This document shows, in pieces, positions 20,038 to 33,934 of a stretch of DNA of 64,000 nt. This DNA is from Psychrosphaera algicola (GTDB lineage Bacteria; Pseudomonadota; Gammaproteobacteria; Enterobacterales; Alteromonadaceae): the NCBI RefSeq assembly GCF_028401425.1, contig NZ_JAQOMS010000002.1, forward strand, positions 744,001-808,000, given 5' to 3'. The translations under genes and the position numbers were made by a program. Below the pieces are notes generated by a model that was given only the letters and a program-made list of their open reading frames with translations, searched no databases and had not been told where the DNA came from. Within the stretch, counting starts at the first letter, position 1. The number at the start of each line of letters is the position of its first letter.

Positions 20038-21147
20038 TACCATTTTGGTTAAATATCTGATCTAATATGGCTAGGTTCATCATAGTGGAATATTCGAAAA
20101 TTGGCTCATACATCACAGTCACTATTAGCTCTTTCAAGAAAGGAGCCCAATGCAAGAAAACGAATGAGATTATTGGCTGTTTCCCATTTTGTCGCCGGGG
20201 AAAGTAGAACAAGCATCGCTAGACGTCTTAATGTCGCAAGAGGTAGCGTGAACTTGTGGGTCCAAAACTACCTAGCCGATGGTCTTGCTGGCTTAGAAAA
20301 CAAACCTATATCCGGTCGCCCAAGAAAATTGACAAGTAAGCAGCTGGCAATTTTAACCCAATTTATTAGTAAACGATCGACGTCTGAACAAGGCGGGAGA
20401 TTAACCGGCTCAGATATTCGAGATTTTATCGACAATGAATTTAATGTCCGTTTCAATCTAAGTCATGTCTACAGTGTAATACATAGCCTAGGCTTCAACT
20501 GGATCACCAGTCGGTCTAAACATCCAAAACAATCACAAGAAGCGCAAGACGCTTTTAAAAAGTTCCTGTTGGAAACGATCCTTAACACTCCACTGAGGGT
20601 TATGCCAGACGATGTAGATGTTTGGTTCCAAGATGAAGCTCGTTTTGGTCAACAAAACACGACGAGTCGTGTTTGGGCAAAGAAAGGAAGCAGGCCACGA
20701 GCAGTCAAACAGCAACAATTCGAGTACGCCTATTTGTTTGGTGCGGTTTGCCCAGCAAATGGTAAAACTGAGGCGATAATAACCCCATACGTAAACAAAG
20801 AAGTAATGACATTACATATGGAGCAAATATCAAAGGCGACAGCATTAGGTAGACATGCCGTCGTCATAATGGATGGCGCAGGTTGGCACACATTCGATAC
20901 GGTTCAGCCATTTGATAATGTCACTCTCATCAAATTGCCACCGTATTCACCAGAGTTGAATCCAATAGAGCAAGTATGGAGTTGGATTAGGCAACATCAT
21001 ATCGCGAACCGATGTTTTGAAGGTTATAACGATATTGTCGACTCTTGTACGAAAGCATGGAACGATTTTATCAGCGATACAAAACGGGTGACAAAAATGT
21101 GTACGAGGGATTGGATATGCCTGACCTAATCTTTTTCCGAAATGGTA
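20038..21147 (+). mobile_element. IS630-family insertion sequence, copy A (complete)
   Basis: A 1110-base element with one transposase gene. Ends are imperfect inverted repeats: left TACCATTTTGGTTAAA and, read inward on the other strand, right TACCATTTCGGAAAAA. TAA lies immediately outside both ends (20035-20037 and 21148-21150). IS630 elements duplicate TA, and here the duplication can be read as TA or TAA. The transposase is intact, so the copy may be active. It is related to but clearly diverged from the nested pair at 22607-24828. Confidence 0.85.
20101..21129 (+). CDS. IS630-family transposase (copy A)
   Basis: 342 aa. An N-terminal helix-turn-helix region (RTSIARRLNVARGSVNLW, about residues 36-55) is followed by a second one (residues 95-140), then the DDE catalytic core: DVWFQDEARFGQQ near residue 172, VVIMDGAGWHT near residue 258 and PYSPELNPIEQVW near residue 282. 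The reading frame begins with TTG 20101, and I see no better in-frame ATG inside the element. The C-terminus runs almost to the right inverted repeat. The product cuts and joins the element ends at TA-containing targets. Confidence 0.9.
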   Translation: MAHTSQSLLALSRKEPNARKRMRLLAVSHFVAGESRTSIARRLNVARGSVNLWVQNYLADGLAGLENKPISGRPRKLTSKQLAILTQFISKRSTSEQGGRLTGSDIRDFIDNEFNVRFNLSHVYSVIHSLGFNWITSRSKHPKQSQEAQDAFKKFLLETILNTPLRVMPDDVDVWFQDEARFGQQNTTSRVWAKKGSRPRAVKQQQFEYAYLFGAVCPANGKTEAIITPYVNKEVMTLHMEQISKATALGRHAVVIMDGAGWHTFDTVQPFDNVTLIKLPPYSPELNPIEQVWSWIRQHHIANRCFEGYNDIVDSCTKAWNDFISDTKRVTKMCTRDWICLT

Positions 21148-21316
21148 TAATATTAGAATTTTATAACAAGTTAAACAGACATGGAACTAACCAAACGGCC
21201 TGCAATCCCCTTATTAACAGACCATTACAATTCCATTACTAATTCATAGCGGCCTCTTTATTGAGTAAATCTTTGAAGGTGACAAGCTAATGCTTCCATA
21301 ATTTAAGAGAAGTAAA

Positions 21317-22196
21317 ATGAATAAACACATTTCAGCATTTATGATTTTAATAATAAGTATTTTAGTATCTTTACTAGCAGGTTGTAGTGACGACAGCTCA
21401 ACTAAGCCAACTGAAATTGCAAAGGAAGTAATTCAATGTTCAGAAGTTACAATTCCAGATGATATGGATTGTATGCCTTGGGACAATCGTGACATAACGG
21501 TATATGCACCAAGTTTGCCAATCAAGGGCATAGCAATATTGTTACATGGAGCACCTATGACACCAAAAAAGGTTAATACAATTTTTAATGCTAAATTACT
21601 CGGTGACACTCAAAGCTTACTTGTCGCTACGCCACAGGGAATTAATAGATTCTGGGGGTGGGACAGTGTAAACGACACAGAAAATAAATTAGGTGATGTT
21701 AACTTTTTAAGTAGTGTCATAGACCAATTGAAAATCGAATATAACATCACGAGCGACATTGTGTATTTTTAGGGTATTCCGCTGGCGGTTTTATGACATA
21801 CAAACTTGCTTGTACTATTCCTGAAAAAATCACTGCAATCGTAGCGTTAGCAGGACAGTTTCGTGGAGAATTTGAAAAATGTTCTACTGCAACCCCGTCG
21901 CCATGCACCATATTCATAGCGATATAGATAATGAAGTTCCAATAACAGGTCGAGAATTGGGCCAGATAAGATCTGTCGAAGAAACCATAGCACACTGGCA
22001 ATTAAAAAACGGTTGCAGTAATTCTTTTGAAACAACTCTACAGGCCAAAGTAACTGCAGTTAGCAATGGGACAACAACTCAAGTATGGCAAGATTGTTCT
22101 AAACCTGTAACCTTTTCAGAAATTGACAATGTTCCTCATACCTCAAATTATGACTCTGCTGCCCTACTTGAAATTTATGGCTGGATATTTAATTAA
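21317..22196 (+). CDS. Lipoprotein alpha/beta hydrolase, PHB-depolymerase/LpqC-like (two frame breaks)
   Basis: About 293 aa after repair. The N-terminus is a lipoprotein signal: hydrophobic MILIISILVSLLAGC with the lipobox Cys at about residue 22. A HGAPMTPKK oxyanion region is near residue 78, the nucleophile motif GYSAGG is near residue 153, and the C-terminal His lies in NVPHTSNY. The layout resembles polyhydroxybutyrate depolymerase/feruloyl-esterase-type hydrolases, but the substrate is not known. The T run at 21767-21771 and the C run near 21894-21897 each lack one base. The first break falls exactly before GYSAGG. It sits between two IS630 elements and so may be accessory DNA. Confidence 0.75.
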
Positions 22197-22231
22197 ACTT
22201 AAAATTCTAGCAATGGAGTCGCAATCTCCCT

Positions 22232-22402
22232 AGTGCCAAATACAGAGGAGGTTCATAGATCGCTTTAAATTGGCTCATGATTTCAGGACATAAAACGTCC
22301 TCTGCATTTTGAAGGAGATCTCAAATATCGCTTCGCGATTTTGAGATGACGAGTTTTTCTTGCAGTAAACGTCATTTCATAGCTTGTAATATGAGTCGAG
22401 CC
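22232..22402. repeat. Diverged repeat unit with internal hairpin
   Basis: This stretch shares blocks with the tandem repeats that follow (GAGG then GTTCAT, TCGCTTTAAATT, GGCTCAT, AAAACGTC) but is longer. It contains a hairpin at about 22318-22345 (TCTCAAATATCGC / GCGATTTTGAGA, loop TTC). No coding frame is supported. It looks like a related, older copy of the same non-coding repeat. Confidence 0.5.
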
Positions 22403-22606
22403 TTAGCGATATTTGGAACCTCCAACCGAGTGCAGAGGAAGTTCATAATTCGCTTTAAATTAGCTCATAAGTTCGGAATAAAAACGTCATTCCAAAAGAG
22501 CTTTAGCGATATTTGGAACCTCCAATCGAGTGCAGAGGAAGTTCATAATTCGTTTTAAATTAGCTCATAAATTCAGAACAAAAAACGTCATTCCAAAAGA
22601 GCCTTA
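22403..22606. repeat. Tandem ~100-bp repeats (two full units and the start of a third)
   Basis: Units start with TTAGCGATATTTGGAACCTC at 22403 and 22503, and a third begins at 22604. Period is 100-101 bases with only a few differences between units. Each contains GCAGAGGAAGTTCATAATTCG and ends in ACGTCATTCCAAAAGAG. The third unit is interrupted after three bases by the IS630 element and resumes at 24829. No protein is encoded. This is non-coding repeat DNA of unknown function. Confidence 0.75.
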
Positions 22607-22666
22607 TACCATTTCATTTTAAATTGTGATCTAATAACAGCACTTACAGTCTAATCGTTTATAAAT

Positions 22667-23088
22667 GTGAAAGTAAATTCTAAAAATGATGTTTTGGCCT
22701 TAGCCAAAGCTGAACAAAACGCACGTAAAAAGTTACGCCTTTTGGCCGTTTACCATTTTCTAGATGGTAAAAATAGAACCCAGATAGCCAGTATGCTAGT
22801 CGTAAGCCGGCGTATCGTTAATGAATGGATTAAGCGGTACCTTTCCTTTGGCTTAGATGGATTGGAAAGTAAAAAAGCAAAAGGACGAGAACCGTATCTA
22901 AACGAGATCCAAAAACTAAAATTAGCCAAGTTTGTTGAAAAACAATCCGTTAGCGCAACAGGCGGCAGATTGACTGGTGAACGAATACACCGTTACATCG
23001 TGGATAACTTTGGCGTAACTTACCACCCGAATTCCGTCTACAAATTACTCGAATCTTTAGGCTATAGCTGGATAACGAGTCGCTCTAA
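22667..23088 (+). pseudogene. IS630 transposase, 5' part of outer copy B
   Basis: The first ~141 codons of the transposase from a GTG start, including the helix-turn-helix region (RTQIASMLVVSRRIVNEW), ending at ITSRS where the inner element is inserted. The remainder of the gene is at 24198-24816. The sequence appears identical to the same part of the inner copy. Translation runs a few codons into the inner inverted repeat before a stop. Confidence 0.85.
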
Positions 23089-24197
23089 TACCATTTCATT
23101 TTAAATTGTGATCTAATAACAGCACTTACAGTCTAATCGTTTATAAATGTGAAAGTAAATTCTAAAAATGATGTTTTGGCCTTAGCCAAAGCTGAACAAA
23201 ACGCACGTAAAAAGTTACGCCTTTTGGCCGTTTACCATTTTCTAGATGGTAAAAATAGAACCCAGATAGCCAGTATGCTAGTCGTAAGCCGGCGTATCGT
23301 TAATGAATGGATTAAGCGGTACCTTTCCTTTGGCTTAGATGGATTGGAAAGTAAAAAAGCAAAAGGACGAGAACCGTATCTAAACGAGATCCAAAAACTA
23401 AAATTAGCCAAGTTTGTTGAAAAACAATCCGTTAGCGCAACAGGCGGCAGATTGACTGGTGAACGAATACACCGTTACATCGTGGATAACTTTGGCGTAA
23501 CTTACCACCCGAATTCCGTCTACAAATTACTCGAATCTTTAGGCTATAGCTGGATAACGAGTCGCTCTAAGCACCCAAAGCAGTCTCAGAATAACCAAGA
23601 GACTTTTAAAAAAGTTCACCCTGAAACGATCCTTAACACTCCATTTAATGTTATGCCTAAAGATATGGATATATGGTTTCAAGACGAAGCAAGGTTTGGA
23701 CAGCAAAATACAACGACAAGAGTTTGGGCAAAAAAGGGACTAGGCCAAGAGCGGTCAAACAGCAACAATTTGAATATGCGTATCTCTTCGGCGCAGTCTG
23801 CCCACGCAATGGAAGGACAGAAGCGCTGATCACTCCATACGTTAACAAAGAAGTAATGACATTGCATATGGAGCAAATATCAAAGGCGACACCAATAGGC
23901 CGACATGCCGTAGTTATCATGGATGGTGCAGGCTGGCATACGCTCGATACGGTACAACCATTTGATAATGTGACGCTAATAAAACTTCCACCATATTCAC
24001 CAGAACTGAATCCAATCGAACAAGTATGGAGTTGGATGCGTCAGCACCATTTAGCCAATAAAAGTTTTAAAGGTTATGACGACATTGTGAACTCATGTAC
24101 AAAAGCATGGAATTGCTTCATTAGCGATACAAAAAGAGTCATTAAAATGTGTACTAGGGCTTGGGCTTCAGTGGGAACAAATTAAGGTGGATTGGTA
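23089..24197 (+). mobile_element. IS630-family element, copy B inner (inserted in the outer copy)
   Basis: A 1109-base copy with the same ends as the outer element (TACCATTTCATTTTAA left, GGATTGGTA right), in the same orientation. It is flanked by TAA at 23086-23088 and 24198-24200, and the uninterrupted site CTCTAAGCACCC can be read inside the inner copy itself at about 23568-23578. It is one base shorter than the outer copy because of a shorter A run at about 23730-23735. Confidence 0.88.
23149..24185 (+). CDS. IS630-family transposase (copy B inner, one frame break)
   Basis: The transposase of the inner element, GTG start, about 345 aa if repaired. It has an N-terminal helix-turn-helix, then DIWFQDEARFGQQ, VVIMDGAGWHT and PYSPELNPIEQVW as the DDE core. 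The frame is broken at the A run near 23730-23735, which has six A where the outer copy has seven (reading WAKKGTRPRAV). As written, the protein would stop after about 226 codons in the wrong frame. Whether the element is inactive or the base is missing from the assembly cannot be told from sequence alone. Confidence 0.85.
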
Positions 24198-24816
24198 TAA
24201 GCACCCAAAGCAGTCTCAGAATAACCAAGAGACTTTTAAAAAAGTTCACCCTGAAACGATCCTTAACACTCCATTTAATGTTATGCCTAAAGATATGGAT
24301 ATATGGTTTCAAGACGAAGCAAGGTTTGGACAGCAAAATACAACGACAAGAGTTTGGGCAAAAAAAGGGACTAGGCCAAGAGCGGTCAAACAGCAACAAT
24401 TTGAATATGCGTATCTCTTCGGCGCAGTCTGCCCACGCAATGGAAGGACAGAAGCGCTGATCACTCCATACGTTAACAAAGAAGTAATGACATTGCATAT
24501 GGAGCAAATATCAAAGGCGACACCAATAGGCCGACATGCCGTAGTTATCATGGATGGTGCAGGCTGGCATACGCTCGATACGGTACAACCATTTGATAAT
24601 GTGACGCTAATAAAACTTCCACCATATTCACCAGAACTGAATCCAATCGAACAAGTATGGAGTTGGATGCGTCAGCACCATTTAGCCAATAAAAGTTTTA
24701 AAGGTTATGACGACATTGTGAACTCATGTACAAAAGCATGGAATTGCTTCATTAGCGATACAAAAAGAGTCATTAAAATGTGTACTAGGGCTTGGGCTTC
24801 AGTGGGAACAAATTAA
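24198..24816 (+). pseudogene. IS630 transposase, 3' part of outer copy B
   Basis: Continues the outer transposase from KHPKQSQNNQETF through all three catalytic segments to the stop (CTRAWASVGTN). Joined to 22667-23088 it makes a full 345-residue protein with an intact frame, showing that the outer copy was a complete gene before it was interrupted. Confidence 0.85.
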
Positions 24817-24828
24817 GGTGGATTGGTA

Positions 24829-24867
24829 TTAGCGATATTTGGAACCTCCAACCGAGTGCAGAGGAAA
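24829..24867. repeat. Remainder of the third ~100-bp repeat unit
   Basis: TTAGCGATATTTGGAACCTC followed by CAACCGAGTGCAGAGGAA continues the tandem repeat interrupted at 22606. Similarity ends abruptly at about 24867, before the rrn terminator. Confidence 0.7.
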
Positions 24868-24903
24868 TCAACCTGAGCTTTTGAAATTGTTTAACGCCAA
24901 AAC

Positions 24904-24942
24904 GAAAAAATCCCTTGAACTTTCGTTCAAGGGATTTTTCGA
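24904..24942 (-). terminator. Terminator of the rrn operon
   Basis: Strong stem AAATCCCTTGAAC / GTTCAAGGGATTT with loop TTTC, flanked by A and T runs on either side. It lies just beyond the 3' end of 5S rRNA. Confidence 0.9.
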
Positions 24943-24948
24943 ATGGGA

Positions 24949-25067
24949 GCCTGACGGTGAGCTACTCTCGCATGACAAATGCCACACTACCATCGCCGCA
25001 GCTGCGTTTCACTTCTGAGTTCGAAATGGAGTCAGGTGGTTCCACAGCGCTATTGCCACTATAGGCA
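24949..25067 (-). rRNA. rrf: 5S ribosomal RNA
   Basis: On the minus strand the sequence contains the conserved 5S core (CTGACTCCATTTCGAACTCAG, then AAGTGAAACGC, GCCGATGG-like sequence and ATGCGAGAGTAG) and terminal complementarity (TGCCT / AGGC). Length is about 119 bases. Exact ends are estimated. It is the last gene of the operon. Confidence 0.92.
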
Positions 25068-25271
25068 AAAGCTGTTTTTGGTACATGGATGTACTTATGT
25101 CGCGAAGCTAGGGATGGCTAGGAGCGACGTAATCAACATCAATATACTCAAATTAATTGATTTAACATTCAGAAAGCTCGTACCGCCTAAGGCAATACGG
25201 TATAAATAAGATTTGTATTCACACATTCAATAATTTCGACCATCAATGTCTTAAGAACACTTAAGCGTTGT

Positions 25272-28148
<2,877 letters not shown>

Positions 28149-28517
28149 TACAACCTTAAGTATTCTCATACTGTCAGTCGTAGGTTATGCCATTTTGATT
28201 GCACTCGCTAAAAGTACAATCGACATAAATAACGCTTGAGTTTTCTTCTTACAGTGATAATCAAAATTATTTTTTAAATTGTTGAATAACAAATTAAATA
28301 AACAATAATGTTTACCTTATTTATCAGCTTTCCAAATTGTTAAAGAGCAATGCGTTTATAAAAAACACTAAAGAATAACTTCTCAATGAGAATCTATTAT
28401 TTAGCACTTTCTTACGAAGAAGGTTGCCACTTTAGCGAGTACATAAGTTGTCAGGAAGGTCCCCTTCCGGTTAAGCAACTTATTACGCCCACCTGCTAGT
28501 CAGGTGCTTGTGGTGAA
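28149..28517 (-). other. Spacer between 23S rRNA and tRNA-Ala
   Basis: 369 bases of transcribed spacer. It holds a boxA (28333-28349) and AT-rich sequence that should pair with the far side of 23S to form the processing stem. No tRNA or protein gene is seen in it. Confidence 0.6.
28333..28349 (-). promoter_or_regulatory. boxA antitermination site before 23S rRNA
   Basis: Minus strand TGCTCTTTAACAATTTG matches the rrn boxA consensus bound by NusB-S10. It lies about 185 bases before 23S and keeps transcription through the long operon processive. Confidence 0.8.
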
Positions 28518-28593
28518 TGGTGGAGCTACGCGGGATCGAACCGCGGACCTCTTGAATGCAAATCAAGCGCTCTCCCAGCTGAGCTATAGCCCC
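28518..28593 (-). tRNA. tRNA-Ala (TGC)
   Basis: 76 bases including encoded CCA. Acceptor GGGGCTA pairs with TAGCTCC, the anticodon loop TTTGCAT gives anticodon TGC, and the T arm CGCGG-TTCGATC-CCGCG is complete. It lies in the 16S-23S spacer. Confidence 0.95.
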
Positions 28594-28685
28594 AATTAAA
28601 TACCAAGACGTTTCTAATCAAGGCAAACGCTGAGGACGTTTAGCCCGCTAAACGACGAAGCGTTTAACGCAGAGTAGGAGCGTAT

Positions 28686-28761
<76 letters not shown>

Positions 28762-28993
28762 CTTGCTTGGTCTTTTGCCCTTATGCTGCCTTGCTCGAAA
28801 CTCGCTCGGTTACTATCAGACGATAGCGCCCTTCGACTCGTTTCTTCGCGGCGTTGCCTAAGCACAAAATCCACTGCGCAACCCTAAGGTTACACACTAC
28901 AAGCTCTCACTTGTAGATGACTTGTAGCTTACTTCTTGCTCACAATATGTAATTAATTATCTGTGTGGACACTTCGCATGTGCGACTTTTCGT

Positions 28994-30530
<1,537 letters not shown>

Positions 30531-30656
30531 AGTTTAATCGGCTACTTAATAAAAATACTGTTCAAATAAATTTGTGCAGACATTCTATATAAGTAGCTTT
30601 ATACATATATATTTGTTGTCACTACTCTACGGAGTGCCCACACAGATAATTAATTA

Positions 30657-30672
30657 CAAATTGTTAAAGAAC
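30657..30672 (-). promoter_or_regulatory. boxA antitermination site in the rrn leader
   Basis: Minus strand GTTCTTTAACAATTTG, a near-consensus boxA between the rrn promoter and 16S. Confidence 0.75.
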
Positions 30673-30747
30673 GTTTCGAACCCCGAAGGTTCTGGTTAGG
30701 ACTGACTATCAATTTAGTCGCTCAAGGCTGCCTTAACCGGGAGGCGC

Positions 30748-30775
30748 ATAATACACTCTCCAATTTTGGTGTCAA
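30748..30775 (-). promoter_or_regulatory. rrn promoter with UP-like element
   Basis: On the minus strand TTGACA (30775-30770), a 16-base spacer and TATTAT (30753-30748) form a near-consensus sigma-70 promoter. The GCGCC after the -10 is the GC-rich discriminator typical of stringently controlled rRNA promoters. Directly upstream (30776-30810) is an A/T-rich stretch resembling an UP element. Confidence 0.85.
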
Positions 30776-31110
30776 CCCTTTATTTAATAAGTTTTTAAAG
30801 ACTTTTTAAACACTTGATTGACGCCCTCTTGCCGCTGACGTTTGTCGTTGGAAGAGGCGCGCATTTTAGGGAAACCAAAAAATTGTGCAACCCCTAATTT
30901 CAATTAAATTCACTTTTTTGTTTGTTCGGTTAAATATCAATCAAAACGATTGTAATACGTACTAAATAGGTACAAAAAGCTTGGGTCACACCTTTAGAGA
31001 GTCGTAATTCAATAATGGATAAGAGTCCAAAAGTCCGGAAATTAACTATAGTAAACTTCCGGTTTAGTGCAAATTAGAATGTAAAATTTTCCAAATTAGG
31101 CGATTAATAC
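30776..31110. other. Gap between the rrn promoter and mmsB
   Basis: 335 bases without a gene. The right part holds CCGGAA / TTCCGG at about 31036-31063 separated by a 16-base loop, which might terminate the mmsB operon, though the T tract is poor. Otherwise I see only A/T-rich sequence upstream of the rrn promoter. Confidence 0.4.
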
Positions 31111-31997
31111 CTATTTAGAAGAAAATTGCTCAAATATACTTGAGAAGTCTTTTTGCCATTACCTGATTTTTGATGAATTGAGTACAAGTTTCGAGTTAAA
31201 GCTCCTAATGGCGTTGTACTTTGTGAACCAACAGCAGTATCCATGGCTAGCCCCAAGTCTTTCAACATCAAGTCTGTCATAAAACCACCTTGGTATTCAT
31301 TACTTGCAGGTGAAGTTGGCATAACACCCGGACATGGGTTATATACGTCTAATGTCCAATTACTACCAGAACTCTTGGACATGATTTCAGATAAGACTGT
31401 TGGGTCTAGTCCATTGTCTACACCAAGTTGTAATGCTTCAGATGTGCCAACCATTAAAATACTCAGCAGCATATTGTTGCAAACCTTCGCAACTTGACCA
31501 GCGCCAACCTCGCCAGCGTGAAAGATGTTTTTACCCATTACTTCTAACAAAGGTTTTGCTTGATTAAAGGAAGATAAAGAACCACCAGTCATAAAACTTA
31601 ATGTTCCAGCTGTCGCGCCCGCTACCCCACCCGAAACAGGTGCATCAATAAAATTGATTTGTTTATTGGCTAAAATAGCCGCGACAGATTGCGCTGTTGC
31701 AGAGTCAATAGTAGAGGAGTCGATGACAAGTGTGCCAACATTAAGATAATTAATGAGTCCGTCTTCACCAATATATAACTCTCGGACATGTTTTCCCGCA
31801 GGCAACATACTAATGACGACGTCACAATCTTGAACGATATCCTTTGGCGTATCTGCAGTAGTAGCACCTAATGCGACAAGTTGTTCCACCGCTTTCGGAA
31901 ATAGGTCAAATACATTCACTTCAAAACCAGCTTTAAGTAAATTAGCAGCCATAGGGCCGCCCATATTGCCTAAACCAAAAAATGCTATTTTCATCAT
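31111..31997 (-). CDS. mmsB: 3-hydroxyisobutyrate dehydrogenase MmsB (one frame break)
   Basis: Oxidises 3-hydroxyisobutyrate to methylmalonate semialdehyde with NAD+ in valine degradation. About 295 aa. The Rossmann motif GLGNMGGPMA is near residue 7, the substrate motif DAPVSGGVAGA is near residue 120, the catalytic Lys is in GAGQVAKVCNN near residue 170, and the C-terminal signature is LKDLGLAMDTA. The start is one of two adjacent ATGs (31997) behind AAGGAAG. A longer upstream extension has no family similarity. The A run near 31148-31153 (plus-strand T run) lacks one base. Repair ends the protein at GKKDFSSIFEQFSSK as in relatives. Last gene of the operon. Confidence 0.92.
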
Positions 31998-32008
31998 AAT
32001 ATTCTTCC

Positions 32009-33135
32009 TTATTTGCCCAAATCTTTTAACGGATGTAAATCTGTTGTCCAAGGAGAGGTAAACATTTTATTTAACATCTGAGGATCTACATCGTGCACCG
32101 TTTCGTAAAACCAACTAGGGCAGTAATCTTTATCTATTAATAGTGCACGCACACCTTCAGCAAATTCGCCAATGGCTGAACAATTACATGACAATCCAAG
32201 TTCCAGTCGAAAACAATCGGCTAATGACAATGATTTACCCAAAGCCAACTGTTTCATTATTATATGTGCTGTAAGCGGGCTCCCTTTGCTAGGCTGTCCT
32301 GCGCTTTTAACATCCATTTATCATCACTAGCATGGTCGATAATTAATGTCACAGCGGAGCTAACATCTTCTGTTAATGCTAAATCGCTCAACAAAGTGTT
32401 AAATCGACTTATATTGCCAACAGGCATATGTACCTTAGTCTTTTTGTTCAAATTTAACGAGAACATCGGAAAGCTTTTGGTGGTTTAGAGCTTCAGTATC
32501 GCCCCACTTCACTAAAAGTACTTCTTCAATTAGATCACCTTGATGCTCACTCAATACAAAATGATCTGCAAGTTGTACAAATTTGGCGTCACTGCCATTA
32601 ATTGATGCCCCTGTTAGCGCTAAAAAAGCCCCGCACCTTTTGGCATTTTGTTTAAGAAGTAAGTACCACCAACATCCGGATATAGGCCAATCGTAATCTC
32701 AGGCATGGCAATTCGGGATTTTTGGGTAACAACCCGATGACTTGCTCCTGCAAATAGTCCTAAACCGCCTCCCATAACAATACCGTGACCCCAACATAAA
32801 ATGGGCTTTCCGAATGTATGAATTAAGTAATCTAGTTCGTATTCTTGTGTGAAAAACGTTTCTATATAAGGTGCAATAGCCGATTTACCAGCTTCGACAG
32901 TTGCTTTATATAGTTGAACAACATCACCTCCAGCACAAAATGCTTTTCCGCCGCTGCCCTCTAACATTACCAAAGCAATATCTGAACGTTGTTGCCATTC
33001 TAATAACTGCTTGGTGAGTAACTTCACCATTTCTAGGTTTAGTGCATTTAACGACGTCTCTACATTTAGTGTCGCAATGCCAATCTTTTTACCAGAAACA
33101 CTTTCTAACTCACGAAATAAAACAGGTTCATTCAT
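32009..33135 (-). CDS. 3-hydroxyisobutyryl-CoA hydrolase (three frame breaks)
   Basis: Crotonase-superfamily thioesterase that releases 3-hydroxyisobutyrate from its CoA ester in valine degradation. About 375 aa after repair, matching the family rather than the ~260-aa hydratases. The oxyanion segment FCAGGDVVQLYK is near residue 68, and the catalytic Glu/Asp pair lies in MPEITIGLYPDVGGTYF near residue 150. ATG 33135 is preferred, with AAGGAG seven bases upstream, and it overlaps the preceding gene's end. Breaks lie at about 32631-32634 (G run short by one), 32440-32450 (A run) and 32279-32283 (G run short by one). Between them the frame stays open and family-like. Confidence 0.85.
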
Positions 33136-33148
33136 TTGAATCTCCTTG

Positions 33149-33925
33149 TTATTCATTCATCCATATTGCAGGGCGTTTTTCTAAAAAGGCAGTGACGCCT
33201 TCTTTCTGATCTTTGGTATCGAATAAAGCGACAAATTGTTCACGTTCATTGGCCAATGCAGCATTAATTGAGCCGTTGCGTCCTGCTTGAATTAGCGATT
33301 TACAAGCTGTTATAGAACTCGGGCTTTGTTCAGCTGTTTTCTCTGCTAACGCCAAAGCTGTATTGTATGCCCCACCTTTCGCGACAACTTCTTCAACTAA
33401 ACCAATTTGCAGTGCTTTTTCTGCTGTTAAGCGCTCACCACATAGGATCATGCGTTTTGCCCAGCCTTCACCGACAAGCCATGACAAATGTTGCGTTCCA
33501 CCAGCACAAGGCAATAGTCCAACTTTAGCTTCAGGTAATGCGAGTTGCGCCTGCTCTTCACAAACACGAATATCACACGCTAGCGCAACCTCTAATCCGC
33601 CCCCCATGGCATAACCATTAATTGCAGCTATAGATACTCCTTGGAAATCTCGTAATGCCTCAAAAGCAGCACCAAAAACACGAGCCATGTCTGACGCAAC
33701 ACCTTTGTCCCCGTCGGCAAACAATTTTAGATCCGCCCCCGCAGAAAAGAATTTTTCACCTTCGCCTGTAATGACTAATGCATAAACGGCTTTGTTAATA
33801 TTAAGCGCCTCGACCAACGTTTTAAGTTCCGATAGCGACTCAAACGTCCACGTATTCGCTGGAGGGTTCGCGATCATAATTGTGGCAACGTGCCCAGAGA
33901 TAGATAGTTTTAATAAATCAGACAT
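33149..33925 (-). CDS. Enoyl-CoA hydratase (valine degradation)
   Basis: 258 aa, crotonase fold. It hydrates methacrylyl-CoA to 3-hydroxyisobutyryl-CoA by context. The oxyanion motif FFSAGADLKLF is near residue 60, GYAMGGGLEVALACDIR is near residue 104, and the catalytic Glu region is LPEAKVGLLPCAGGTQ near residue 130. The frame is intact. It lies between the acyl-CoA dehydrogenase (9 bases upstream) and the hydrolase in a five-gene minus-strand operon. Confidence 0.88.
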   Translation of the reverse strand: MSDLLKLSISGHVATIMIANPPANTWTFESLSELKTLVEALNINKAVYALVITGEGEKFFSAGADLKLFADGDKGVASDMARVFGAAFEALRDFQGVSIAAINGYAMGGGLEVALACDIRVCEEQAQLALPEAKVGLLPCAGGTQHLSWLVGEGWAKRMILCGERLTAEKALQIGLVEEVVAKGGAYNTALALAEKTAEQSPSSITACKSLIQAGRNGSINAALANEREQFVALFDTKDQKEGVTAFLEKRPAIWMNE

Positions 33926-33934
33926 TTGTATTCC

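Larger units (their letters stand above)
22607..24828 (+). mobile_element. IS630-family element, copy B outer, split by a near-identical inner copy
   Basis: The outer element begins TACCATTTCATTTTAA at 22607 and ends GGTGGATTGGTA at 24828, with TTA on both sides (22604-22606 and 24829-24831). It is split at 23088 by an inner copy and resumes at 24198. Removing the inner 1109 bases plus one 3-base duplication leaves 1110 bases, exactly the size of copy A. The outer copy landed in the third tandem repeat unit, which can be followed on both sides. Confidence 0.88.

Noticed and set aside
19890..24900. Prophage or genomic island with integrase at the rrn boundary
   Set aside because: Only IS630 transposases, repeats and one esterase are present. 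There is no integrase, att duplication or phage gene.
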